44,918 bases of DNA from IMG/VR virus record IMGVR_UViG_3300036760_001528, positions 1 to 44,918 of that record; one strand, 5' to 3'. Positions 38,214 to 44,403 of the stretch are shown here, one piece after another (position 1 is the stretch's first letter; every line of letters starts with the position of its first letter). Origin of the DNA: a virus. A program made the position numbers and the translations under genes. The notes below the pieces were generated by a model. That model was not told where the DNA came from. It saw only the letters and a program-made list of their open reading frames with translations, and ran no database searches.

Positions 38214-39847
38214 TACATCGCTTGTCTTATCGACATTTGCGCCCTCACCTCAAGGGCGAAATTCTCTACAAACACTTTATTCATGCCATGTTCTTCAATC
38301 TGTTCCTCTATTACCCCTCTATTTTCCTGAGACATAAATATGCCCGGTAAATAACTCATGAATTCCTTCATCGCCTCCTGGATACTTGGATACCTGTCCG
38401 GCAGAGACAGCGGATCCTCAATGATTCTCTCTTCCTTCGTGCGTATCGGCATAGAGATAACCTTGTCATCCGTTCTTCCTTGGTAGACGCCTTTGAACTC
38501 TCCAGGTAAGAATCGTTCTTTGAGTGCCTGTGCTTCTTCTCTGATTTTTACGCCTGCAGGTTGTTTGTCTGTTTTAAATTCTCCGAGTTGAGGTATCACA
38601 TATGGGATAACGTCATATCTCTTGTGAGTGATTAAATCTTCAGCGACAATTTTCCTGTTTAATAATCCGACATATGCCCGAACATACGCATTTACCAGAC
38701 CCTTAACAAAATATTGGATACCGTCAATAGAAATTGTGCCATCAGGTTTGACCTGGCGATCGTAATAAGTAAAGACCGTATCAAAAGCTTCTTCCGCAAT
38801 ATCAATCACGCCGCCATCTTGTATAATGCTAAGCCATGCCTGCAATTTTGAAACTTTCAGATTTGGATGTTGCCTGTTATTGAAACGGACGGTATAATTC
38901 AAGAGCATTTCTCTGAGTTGAGTAAGAGGAATTTCTTGAGTCTCCCAGTGCGGTTGCATGAGAAATTCTCCGGCCTCAAACATTTGCCATAAAGATCTCC
39001 ATTTAATTTCAATCTTGCCTGTAGCTTCAGGATCATCCGGCATATGAGTTTTAATTTCAACGCCTATACGATTCAGAAATTCCTGCGTCGCCTTGGCTTT
39101 GGCAAGCGGGCCATTATCCATATAAATCCGTGAGGGCAACCCCCGGAAGGGAATGCGGATATCCGCTTTTTTCGAGAAAGCCCATTTTAGGGTCTTAATG
39201 GCCTCATTCGATGATTCACCCGGAGCAACATGAGGCATTGCAAGCCAATAGCGAGAATGATCGTCTACTAATCCGTGATACCATACTCTCAGATTTTCAA
39301 ATTTATCTTTGTTTTTATATCCCTTATCCGGGCGGATGCGTAAAATAGGTTCGTTGCCCTCAATGCGGTGCACATATAAATATTCCGATCCGGAAACATC
39401 ATATTGCACTTGTTCCATAGGTCGTTGTGCCTGAAATCTTTGCACACGGCCTTTAGAATCAAGGAGATTCATTTCGCGTATTTTGCGTGTGATTGTTCCC
39501 GGATGGATATCCTTTGCACTTTCAGGTATAAGACCGTTAATGATTGCCTTTTCGATGGTATATTCTATCGAGGGCTTACGCTTTACCCTTTGGGGGATTA
39601 GAGCATAAAGATGTGCTATGGCACAAGCGATGTCTTTCAGCCCCTGAATCTTCGACACGCCTTTGATTTTGCTTTCTTTTCTTTGTTCCGGCTTGTATAT
39701 CAGCTTTTTAAACTTTCGGTGCATTGTCTGGTAACTAACGCCAAAGGTTTCCGCAGCTTCATGGACAATATAAGTTTTTGCGCCGTTCGGCGTCATCTGC
39801 CATTTACGACATGACTCAGCAAGCATTAGAGGATCAATCTCTTTCAT
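38213..39847 (-). CDS. Mu-like DDE transposase/integrase
   Basis: A 544-residue MuA-type protein. The first 60 residues contain a HTH (VHEAAETFGVSYQTMHRKFK); the rve catalytic core carries Asp150 (QVQYDVSGSEY), Asp244 (IYMDNGPLAK) and Glu280 (ATGKIEIKWRSL). The last pair is 35 residues apart, the expected DD(35)E. A Mu-type C-terminal domain follows near 360-440 with a beta-barrel-like segment (DGTISIDGIQYFVKGLVNAY). It catalyses insertion and replicative transposition of the phage, and acts with the MuB-like ATPase downstream. Confidence 0.92.
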   Translation of the reverse strand: MKEIDPLMLAESCRKWQMTPNGAKTYIVHEAAETFGVSYQTMHRKFKKLIYKPEQRKESKIKGVSKIQGLKDIACAIAHLYALIPQRVKRKPSIEYTIEKAIINGLIPESAKDIHPGTITRKIREMNLLDSKGRVQRFQAQRPMEQVQYDVSGSEYLYVHRIEGNEPILRIRPDKGYKNKDKFENLRVWYHGLVDDHSRYWLAMPHVAPGESSNEAIKTLKWAFSKKADIRIPFRGLPSRIYMDNGPLAKAKATQEFLNRIGVEIKTHMPDDPEATGKIEIKWRSLWQMFEAGEFLMQPHWETQEIPLTQLREMLLNYTVRFNNRQHPNLKVSKLQAWLSIIQDGGVIDIAEEAFDTVFTYYDRQVKPDGTISIDGIQYFVKGLVNAYVRAYVGLLNRKIVAEDLITHKRYDVIPYVIPQLGEFKTDKQPAGVKIREEAQALKERFLPGEFKGVYQGRTDDKVISMPIRTKEERIIEDPLSLPDRYPSIQEAMKEFMSYLPGIFMSQENRGVIEEQIEEHGMNKVFVENFALEVRAQMSIRQAM

Positions 39848-40689
39848 TTCTTGCCGTACATTGCATCTTCTAATAAATCCAGAAGGTTATTGTATTGCGT
39901 CTTCATCGTCAGGATGCGTTGGTTATAAAGCGCTATAATAGGAAACCCGCCCTTGCCCTTTATCAATGGATCAGGAAAAGCAGATTTGAAATTAATTCTG
40001 TTGGCGAGAAGGACACATTCGGTAAGTTTGTGCTCAATTGTCTTAAAGAAGGCGTCGACACCTTCGGGCAGAGTGGGATCGATCAGTTGTACTTTAAGCT
40101 CATCACGCTCATTTTTAAGATCATCCCGTTCTGACTTTAATTTAAGGGTTTTTATCGCAAGAGTATCATCGAATTTTTCTGTAAGTTTTTTTATGACCCG
40201 CTTGAAATCGCGTACAGACATATCGTCAAATTCATCCAATGCCTTGCCATCGATGCCTTTTTCCTCGATCTCCTTGAGCTGTTCATCGGTCATGCCATGC
40301 ATCAAAGCCAGTAATTTTGACCAGTTTTTTTCGCCAAAAGCCTGTAACTTCTTCAATTCAATGCATTTTTTGGCAAACGTCATGTAGTTATCGGCACAAC
40401 GCTGAGACATGCCTCCAAAATCCTCTGAAATGATTTTCGCAAACGTTTGCGAATTTTCTCGGTGCTTGATCTCAAGAAGAATGCAACCGAGGCCAAGATG
40501 GATTCCAGCCTCTTGTCTTAAAAGCCATTTCCCCTGTTCAATATATGCCTTGAGGTTGTAATCGTCGCCAAAACCATAAGGTTCAAGAGCTACTTCGAGT
40601 TTCTTCATCTCTAAATCCCTCATCATAAGGGCCCTTCGTGCCAATATCTCTTCATTTGTCGGGTGGTCTGATTGTTTTCTATTTGCCAT
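39844..40689 (-). CDS. DUF3102-like protein
   Basis: A 281-residue protein using the ATG at 40689, after AGGAGGAAGAAAAGGC. The region about 60-120 (WLLRQEAGIHLGLGCILLEI; FAKIISEDFGGMSQRCADNY) matches DUF3102, a family with ParB-like or KilA-like neighbours in phages and plasmids. The central part is a coiled coil (ERDDLKNERDELKVQ). It lies directly before the transposase and overlaps it by four bases. The gene contains an 18-bp TTCGCAAACGTTTGCGAA palindrome, repeated upstream at 41248. Confidence 0.65.
   Translation of the reverse strand: MANRKQSDHPTNEEILARRALMMRDLEMKKLEVALEPYGFGDDYNLKAYIEQGKWLLRQEAGIHLGLGCILLEIKHRENSQTFAKIISEDFGGMSQRCADNYMTFAKKCIELKKLQAFGEKNWSKLLALMHGMTDEQLKEIEEKGIDGKALDEFDDMSVRDFKRVIKKLTEKFDDTLAIKTLKLKSERDDLKNERDELKVQLIDPTLPEGVDAFFKTIEHKLTECVLLANRINFKSAFPDPLIKGKGGFPIIALYNQRILTMKTQYNNLLDLLEDAMYGKK
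40436..40453. promoter_or_regulatory. 18-bp perfect palindrome (second copy)
   Basis: TTCGCAAACGTTTGCGAA inside the DUF3102-like gene, coding for NSQTFAK in frame. It is identical over 18 bases to the upstream copy at 41248-41269 and resembles LacI/PurR-family operators, which have the GCAAACGTTTGC core. Confidence 0.6.
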
Positions 40690-41041
40690 GCCTTTTCTTC
40701 CTCCTCTCTGCCTTATCAAGTGACAATGCCCGCAATAAAGTTTCTTTTGCTTTTCGCTCAAAATCGGCGGCATCTTTTAGTAATTTCAACAACATTTCAT
40801 CGCGTTCTGTGAATTTAATGCCACATTCCTCGAGTATTTTATTTAATGGTTCATCCTTCTTCCCGATCCAATAAAGCGCTTCATAATAAACACACTCTGC
40901 ATGATGGGCGCCAAAACGTTTTGCGAGCATGAAACTTATATCCTGAAGTAAACTCTCATAACTCCTTCCTATTTCGTCCACAAAATTCATAATTCCCATA
41001 ACCTTTTCAACATCTCCAAATATCTCTTTCTCTTTCATCAA
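40679..41041 (-). CDS. Hypothetical early protein
   Basis: A 120-residue protein. It is mainly helical (IMNFVDEIGRSYESLLQDIS; GAHHAECVYYEALYWIGKKD) with a basic C-terminus (LDKAERRKKRHGK). It overlaps the gene before it by four bases (TGATGA context) and the DUF3102-like gene by eleven. This arrangement suggests a coupled early operon. The family is not recognised; a DNA-associated role is possible given its basic tail. Confidence 0.5.
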   Translation of the reverse strand: MMKEKEIFGDVEKVMGIMNFVDEIGRSYESLLQDISFMLAKRFGAHHAECVYYEALYWIGKKDEPLNKILEECGIKFTERDEMLLKLLKDAADFERKAKETLLRALSLDKAERRKKRHGK

Positions 41042-41223
41042 TCCACCTCCGTAGAAATTTCTCTGAGTTCTTTTTCTATACCTGAAAGGATGTAATAAAG
41101 TCCTGCAGTTCCCTCTTCTGAAAGCCTGAAAACAAAGACTTTGTCTTGTGTGAGAGCATCAGTGATAAAGGCGAGTTTGCTGGCGCAGACATTGAGCCTG
41201 TCGCCGGGGTGTTCCTGTGCCAT
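41038..41223 (-). CDS. Small early protein (61 aa)
   Basis: The ATG at 41223 is chosen because AGGAGG lies six bases before it. The frame is open further upstream to about 41490, but that stretch runs through a promoter, a terminator and a palindrome and has no convincing start. The 61-residue protein reads MAQEHPGDRLNVCASKLAFI, then QDKVFVFRLSEEGTAGLYYI and GIEKELREISTEVD. It may be an alpha/beta early protein. A 14-bp GTGCCATATGGCAC palindrome covers the start codon, so the start may be folded in the RNA. Confidence 0.65.
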   Translation of the reverse strand: MAQEHPGDRLNVCASKLAFITDALTQDKVFVFRLSEEGTAGLYYILSGIEKELREISTEVD

Positions 41224-41230
41224 ATGGCAC
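41217..41230 (-). promoter_or_regulatory. Palindrome over the start codon
   Basis: GTGCCATATGGCAC is a perfect 14-bp palindrome containing the ATG of the 61-residue gene and the bases next to its ribosome-binding site. In RNA it could form a hairpin or bind a protein that controls initiation. Confidence 0.4.
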
Positions 41231-41247
41231 CTCCTTATAGTTTTAGC

Positions 41248-41269
41248 AATTCGCAAACGTTTGCGAATT
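41248..41269. promoter_or_regulatory. 22-bp perfect palindrome, probable operator
   Basis: A perfect inverted repeat centred on CAAACGTTTG, with the 18-bp core TTCGCAAACGTTTGCGAA and extra AA/TT ends. It lies between the terminator of the structured RNA region and the ribosome-binding site of the 61-residue gene. The core resembles PurR/LacI-type operators. Confidence 0.6.
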
Positions 41270-41281
41270 TTCCACGGCAAT

Positions 41282-41297
41282 AAAAAAGCCCGAGTAT
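41282..41297 (-). terminator. Rho-independent terminator end of the small RNA
   Basis: The descending arm ATACTCGGGCTT is followed by TTTTTTATT on the - strand. The ascending arm is at 41341-41352. The stem is 12 bp without a mismatch, and the closed loop itself contains two hairpins. Confidence 0.65.
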
Positions 41298-41424
41298 TGC
41301 TACGGTCTATAAGAACCGCTCCCAGCCTCACGGCTGAAAGATACTCGGGCTTGAACTGCCCTGAAACTAAAAACCCCCTTTCCGCATCTTCGCGGAGGCC
41401 GGAGTCAGCCCTTATAGTTATAGC
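41282..41424 (-). ncRNA. Candidate structured small RNA or leader
   Basis: On the - strand a promoter at 41431-41460 would start RNA near 41424. The RNA has a CCGC-GAAGAT-GCGG hairpin, then a 12-bp stem formed by AAGCCCGAGTAT (41341-41352) and ATACTCGGGCTT (41286-41297). That stem encloses CAGCC-GUGA-GGCUG with a GNRA loop (41323-41336) and a CGGT...ACCG hairpin (41303-41318). It ends in six uridines. CCGGCCTC near its start (41395-41402) can pair with GAGGCUGG inside the terminator region (41322-41329), giving an alternative fold. The promoter, folded core and terminator define about 143 bases. It resembles no RNA family that I recognise. Confidence 0.6.
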
Positions 41425-41430
41425 ATCATC

Positions 41431-41460
41431 AATATATAATGATAATGCCGGTACTGTCAA
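41431..41460 (-). promoter_or_regulatory. Sigma70-like promoter for the structured RNA
   Basis: On the - strand TTGACA (41455-41460) is followed after 16-18 bases by TATATT/TATATA (41431-41438). The -35 is a consensus hexamer. It lies just after the winged-helix gene and drives into the structured RNA and the early operon. Confidence 0.65.
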
Positions 41461-41467
41461 GAGTTTT

Positions 41468-41953
41468 TTATTGACCATTTCCAAAACCATTGCCTAAATA
41501 CCTTTTTACCGTCTCACCCAGATTCGCCCGCACTGCATCTGCAATCCGCACTATCCGCGGGCTCAGGCGCCAGCCATCGGCGATCTGTTCTGCCCAGCCA
41601 CGGAATTTCAGGTTGTGCAAGGCCCATATGGTCTTATTATTGGTTATGCTTAGAGCCGTCATGATCTCATCAACAGTCGTGGGCCTGAAGACGTCCGTGG
41701 CAAGATACTCCACGATCTTCATAAGATTCTGCTGGCTCTCAAGCGTAAAATCCGTCTTCTTCTCTTTCTTTGTTTTTGTGTCATTCCCGCTCTTGTCCGC
41801 CTTAGGCGGATGAATCGGGAATCCTTCTTCGCTTACTGCTTTCTGCCTACTGCCTTCTTGTTCTTGCGTGCTTATTGCCTTCTGCCTACTGCCTCCTTGT
41901 TCTTGGTCGCTGCCTTCTGCCTTCTGCTTACTGCCTTCTTGTTCTTGTTCCAC
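41468..41953 (-). CDS. Winged-helix regulator with repeat-derived N-terminus
   Basis: The GTG at 41953 follows GGAGGCTGGTA and overlaps the TAG of a small membrane gene, giving 161 residues. Residues 2-42 come from a family E tract (QEQEGSKQKAEG, GSRQKAIS); 42-58 come from a family A element (GFPIHPPKADKSGND). The native domain is about 65-150: FTLESQQNLMKIVEYLATDV, then TTVDEIMTALSITNNKTIWA and LKFRGWAEQIADGWRLSPRI, an IclR-type winged helix. It probably regulates early genes and lies just upstream of the promoter at 41460. Confidence 0.65.
   Translation of the reverse strand: MEQEQEGSKQKAEGSDQEQGGSRQKAISTQEQEGSRQKAVSEEGFPIHPPKADKSGNDTKTKKEKKTDFTLESQQNLMKIVEYLATDVFRPTTVDEIMTALSITNNKTIWALHNLKFRGWAEQIADGWRLSPRIVRIADAVRANLGETVKRYLGNGFGNGQ
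41780..41828. repeat. Family A half element inside winged-helix gene
   Basis: GTCATTCCCGCTCTTGTCCG with a CCGCCTTAGGCGG core and ATCGGGAATCC end; coded as GFPIHPPKADKSGND. Confidence 0.8.
41827..41950. repeat. Family E tract inside winged-helix gene
   Basis: Tandem units such as CTGCCTACTGCCTTCTTGTT and CTTGCGTGCTTATTGCC, coded as QEQEGSRQKA-type repeats. The TTGTTCTTG part differs from other family E tracts. Confidence 0.8.
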
Positions 41954-42096
41954 TACCAGCCTCCGATCATCAGATACCCTGCATAAAAAAGAACAATCGC
42001 CACCCATACGATAATGCCGAAGATGATTCCATTGACGATGCCCTTTGCCGCTGTAAACCCCTCCGGAACTTCCCTATAAAACCATCTTTTAATCAT
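41953..42096 (-). CDS. Small single-span membrane protein (47 aa)
   Basis: A 47-residue protein with an excellent ribosome-binding site (AGGAGGGGTGAATC) and a clear membrane segment at about 21-42 (NGIIFGIIVWVAIVLFYAGY). The N-terminus is positive (MIKRWFYREVPEGF), suggesting an N-in topology. The TAG overlaps the GTG of the winged-helix gene. It lies between the phosphatase and regulator genes. It could act in superinfection exclusion or control, which is inference. Confidence 0.65.
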   Translation of the reverse strand: MIKRWFYREVPEGFTAAKGIVNGIIFGIIVWVAIVLFYAGYLMIGGW

Positions 42097-42112
42097 GATT
42101 CACCCCTCCTGT

Positions 42113-42571
42113 CTATTCGTCATTCCTGCGAAGGCAGGAATCCAGAGCTATTTTCCTCAATGAATTCTTCCACCAGAACATCCATCGGCTGTGCCCATTA
42201 TCGAGACACTCCTGATATGCCTTCTCAAAAGACCAGCCCTGAAAGATCATCCTGTAAGCCGCAACAACAAAACCCGTGCGGTCCCTGCCATGCTTGCAAT
42301 GTACTAACAAAGGTTTCCTTAAAATGACGAGGTACCTAACTACAATCTTTAAGAGCCACGGATCCGGCGCACGGAAGCCAGACATGGGGATTAGTGTCAA
42401 CTCAAGGTCTAAATCACGGCAGGATTGCTTTTCCCATACTCTAAAGCATGGATCGTCCTCCAGACTGAGGATGTTTTTAATACCATAGATTTTCAGGAAT
42501 TGCAGGTCAAGGAATTCTGGCCTGCTACTCCGGTAGATATTCTCTGTTACATTATTAATAATGTAAGACAT
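42113..42571 (-). CDS. Tyrosine/dual-specificity phosphatase-like protein
   Basis: A 152-residue protein with the complete signature HCKHGRDRTG at 91-100, including catalytic Cys92 and Arg98. Upstream are family blocks (NIYRSSRPEFLDLQFLKIYG; IKNILSLEDDP) with the Asp-containing loop probably near PMSGFRAPD at 62-70. Such enzymes hydrolyse phosphoester bonds in proteins, nucleotides, RNA caps or inositol phosphates. It is unusual in an early Mu-like region. The final residues (DSCLRRNDE) come from a family A repeat. Confidence 0.8.
   Translation of the reverse strand: MSYIINNVTENIYRSSRPEFLDLQFLKIYGIKNILSLEDDPCFRVWEKQSCRDLDLELTLIPMSGFRAPDPWLLKIVVRYLVILRKPLLVHCKHGRDRTGFVVAAYRMIFQGWSFEKAYQECLDNGHSRWMFWWKNSLRKIALDSCLRRNDE
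42119..42145. repeat. Family A hairpin at phosphatase C-terminus
   Basis: GTCATTCCTGCGAAGGCAGG with AATCCAG end. It supplies the last nine residues of the phosphatase; the stop is just beyond it. Confidence 0.85.
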
Positions 42572-42572
42572 C

Positions 42573-43061
42573 TCACACCTCCATTTCTTTTAAGAAAATC
42601 AGCCTTTTCTGTCTTTCCGCCTGTATCTTTTTAATCTCCTCATCAAGCCTCTGAATTTCCGCCCTGAGTGCCTCGGGTCCGGGAAGGGCAAACAAGCCCG
42701 CCTTACGCGATAGTACGGCAAAAGCCGACCCTCCTGAGGTTGCCATCACAAAGGCGGGCAGAAATTGACACGGGAATCTGTGCTTTTCGTGGGATTCGGC
42801 AGACCAGTTATCAAGCTGTGACTTTGTGATCTCCTGGCCGGTAAGTTCCGACATCCTGGCCGCCACTTCATAGCGGGAAAGCTCCCGGCCTGTGGCGTCT
42901 TTTGCGTGCTTTAGATCAAGAGAGACGGCAGCCCTGAGCTCAGTGTCGATATCAAGACTGCCGCTTGGAGGGGTATTCTCATGCTGAGCGGAGCGAAGCA
43001 TCTCTATCTTCTGAAGATATTCAAAGATACTCTGTTGCGACGATTCTTTATTCTTCTTCAC
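42573..43061 (-). CDS. Putative DNA-binding early regulator
   Basis: A 162-residue protein starting at GTG after AAGGATTTAAAAG. Residues 20-28 (MLRSAQHEN) come from a family D-type element. The next segment, about 35-80, reads as a helix-turn-helix (TELRAAVSLDLKHAKDATGR; SRYEVAARMSELTGQEITKS; QLDNWSAES), and 80-110 forms a hydrophobic domain (FPCQFLPAFVMATSGGSAFA). The C-terminus is a coiled coil (EIQRLDEEIKKIQAERQKR). Similar proteins occur near early genes of Mu-like phages; family name not recognised. Confidence 0.55.
   Translation of the reverse strand: MKKNKESSQQSIFEYLQKIEMLRSAQHENTPPSGSLDIDTELRAAVSLDLKHAKDATGRELSRYEVAARMSELTGQEITKSQLDNWSAESHEKHRFPCQFLPAFVMATSGGSAFAVLSRKAGLFALPGPEALRAEIQRLDEEIKKIQAERQKRLIFLKEMEV
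42979..43004. repeat. Family D-type element in early regulator
   Basis: ATGCTGAGCGGAGCGAAGCA followed by TCTC, coded as MLRSAQHE in frame. Confidence 0.65.
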
Positions 43062-43269
43062 CTTTTAAATCCTTTTTAATTCCCCATAACCACTTCAATT
43101 GTTTTTCTGTAAGCTGAATCGATGCCTTTTCGAGTGTTTCTAAAACAAAAGCCTTGCATTGTTTGTAATAAACACTCTTCCTTGCCCTTTTTGAGAGTTC
43201 ATTGATCTCGTAAGCATCAAAATCCGGCTTATCTATGGTAGAGGGCGAATATTTTTTTGATTTAGTCAT
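43048..43269 (-). CDS. Small helical early protein (73 aa)
   Basis: A 73-residue protein beginning MTKSKKYSPSTIDKPDFDAY. It is mainly helical and basic in the centre (LSKRARKSVYYKQCKAFVLE; LTEKQLKWLWGIKKDLKGEEE). It overlaps the next gene by 14 bases. The upstream 142-base gap has no clear ribosome-binding site at the right distance. It may be a small DNA-binding early protein, but no family is recognised. Confidence 0.5.
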   Translation of the reverse strand: MTKSKKYSPSTIDKPDFDAYEINELSKRARKSVYYKQCKAFVLETLEKASIQLTEKQLKWLWGIKKDLKGEEE

Positions 43270-43411
43270 TGAATCGCCAGGTAAAATTTTTTATAATCAA
43301 AGTAAATTTGATTGTGGAGGGGAGGCACCGGCAGTATAGTTTCCGGGGGGATTTTTCGCCGCCGATGCCAAATGAGGCTATATATATAATGAATAAGAAC
43401 GTAAAACCTCC
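43270..43411. other. Gene-free, potentially structured spacer
   Basis: A 142-base gap. It contains an inverted repeat AATCAAA-GTAAA-TTTGATT near 43297-43315, and GGCACCGGC ... GCCGCCGATGCC around 43327-43372. On the - strand it begins right after AAGGAGG of the 52-residue gene's end, yet no ATG, GTG or TTG lies at usable distance. An open - strand frame over the gap has no good start. A leader RNA or decayed gene is possible. Confidence 0.45.
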
Positions 43412-43570
43412 TTACGCTGCTTTCCCGTCTCGTATCTCCGAGACATTGAAGGGTTTTTGTAGAGATGCATGCGCGAGGATCTTTGCTACGTCCTTAAGCG
43501 TTACCCCGCTATATTGCCTTGCAATGCCTTTTTTATCAACAAAATTGGCTCTAAATAAAGTTTCATACAT
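43412..43570 (-). CDS. Small early protein (52 aa)
   Basis: A 52-residue protein beginning MYETLFRANFVDKKGIARQY, preceded by AGGAAGGAAAG. It continues GVTLKDVAKILAHASLQKPF and ends NVSEIRDGKAA. The middle looks like one DNA-binding-type helix pair but is too short to define. It lies in the Ner-like regulatory operon between the double-domain regulator and the gene-free spacer. The end overlaps an AAGGAGG motif that has no evident target. Confidence 0.55.
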   Translation of the reverse strand: MYETLFRANFVDKKGIARQYSGVTLKDVAKILAHASLQKPFNVSEIRDGKAA

Positions 43571-43588
43571 GGGTTTATTCTTTCCTTC

Positions 43589-44170
43589 CTATGCCGCTTT
43601 CTTTTTATTATTTGATGGCCAGAGTTGCTCAATCTTCATGCCGAGCGCATCCGCTATGGCCTGGCGAACGTGTATACCTTTTCTTTTCTCATGTATGGTT
43701 GCGGATACATTCTCCTGGCAACAACCTAATTGTTCTGCTATGTCTTTTACCTTAATCCCAGATTCATGTAATAATTTTACAATCCTTGAATTCCGTGCCC
43801 GAGAAGCAACTTTTATATCACTCCAAAGATCATCCGCCTTTAATGCTTTAGAGAGTGCAGTTCGAACGCGAGGAATATTAAAATCTCCATTGATTGTCCC
43901 CGTTACTGTATATCTACATACATTTAGTTCGCGGGCGATGCATGCTGTGCTTATTTTGTTGCTTTTCATAAGCATTTTAATCCTGTCGTTTGGTGTAATA
44001 TCTTCAAAAGAATCCTTTATTCTCTGTATCACTTCTCGTCTTGTCTGTGGCTTAAGAGGCAACAGGATGCGCTCTATTTGGCGAATTTTTTGTATTGGGT
44101 ATTTAAGTGTCAAAAAACCATTGTCATTTTGTATTAAAGAACCAAATCGTTTAGGCCCTCTCAAAAGCAT
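43589..44170 (-). CDS. Regulator with two Ner-like domains
   Basis: A 193-residue protein with two related HTH units. The first, about 60-115, reads NDRIKMLMKSNKISTACIAR and LNVCRYTVTGTINGDFNIPR; the second, about 125-190, reads RIVKLLHESGIKVKDIAEQL, VRQAIADALGMKIEQLWPSN and NNKKKAA. The ADALGMKI(E/K)Q(L/I)WP end matches the neighbouring 71-residue gene and the IWPSRY end of Mu Ner. It follows that gene by no spacer (TAAATG). It probably controls early transcription. The first 60 residues show no clear fold. Confidence 0.7.
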   Translation of the reverse strand: MLLRGPKRFGSLIQNDNGFLTLKYPIQKIRQIERILLPLKPQTRREVIQRIKDSFEDITPNDRIKMLMKSNKISTACIARELNVCRYTVTGTINGDFNIPRVRTALSKALKADDLWSDIKVASRARNSRIVKLLHESGIKVKDIAEQLGCCQENVSATIHEKRKGIHVRQAIADALGMKIEQLWPSNNKKKAA

Positions 44171-44386
44171 TTACGCCGCCTTTCTTTTGTTGTTTTCAGG
44201 CCAGATCTGCTTGATCTTCATGCCCAGCGCATCCGCTATGGCTTTGCGAAGCCTCGTGGATTTCACACGGCCCTCGATTACATGGTATATAGCTACCCTG
44301 GTAACTCCCGCTCGACGGGCTATATCAGCGCCGGTAATGCCCTTTTTGAGCATCTCAATTTTTATTTTTGTCGGATTACTTATCAT
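44171..44386 (-). CDS. ner: Ner-like transcription regulator
   Basis: A 71-residue protein with a HTH near 12-40 (LKKGITGADIARRAGVTRVA; IYHVIEGRVKS) and the Ner-type tail ADALGMKIKQIWPENN. Mu Ner is a small repressor encoded next to and divergent from the c repressor, which matches this position. The predicted promoter is so close that the RNA may be almost leaderless. The last segment is nearly identical to that of the next gene, indicating duplication. Confidence 0.75.
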   Translation of the reverse strand: MISNPTKIKIEMLKKGITGADIARRAGVTRVAIYHVIEGRVKSTRLRKAIADALGMKIKQIWPENNKRKAA

Positions 44387-44403
44387 GATTATGAGATTTA
44401 ATC
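44387..44403. promoter_or_regulatory. Candidate operator over early promoter
   Basis: GATTATGAGATTTAATC, an imperfect 17-bp inverted repeat with GATTA/TAATC arms, overlaps the -10 box of the early promoter. It is a suitable target for the CI-like repressor or Ner. Confidence 0.35.

Noticed and set aside
41224-41490. Long N-terminal extension of the 61-residue early protein.
   Set aside because: The extension crosses a TTGACA promoter, a folded terminator and a perfect palindrome, whereas the ATG at 41223 has a strong ribosome-binding site. Some protein-like text in the extension means a small doubt remains.
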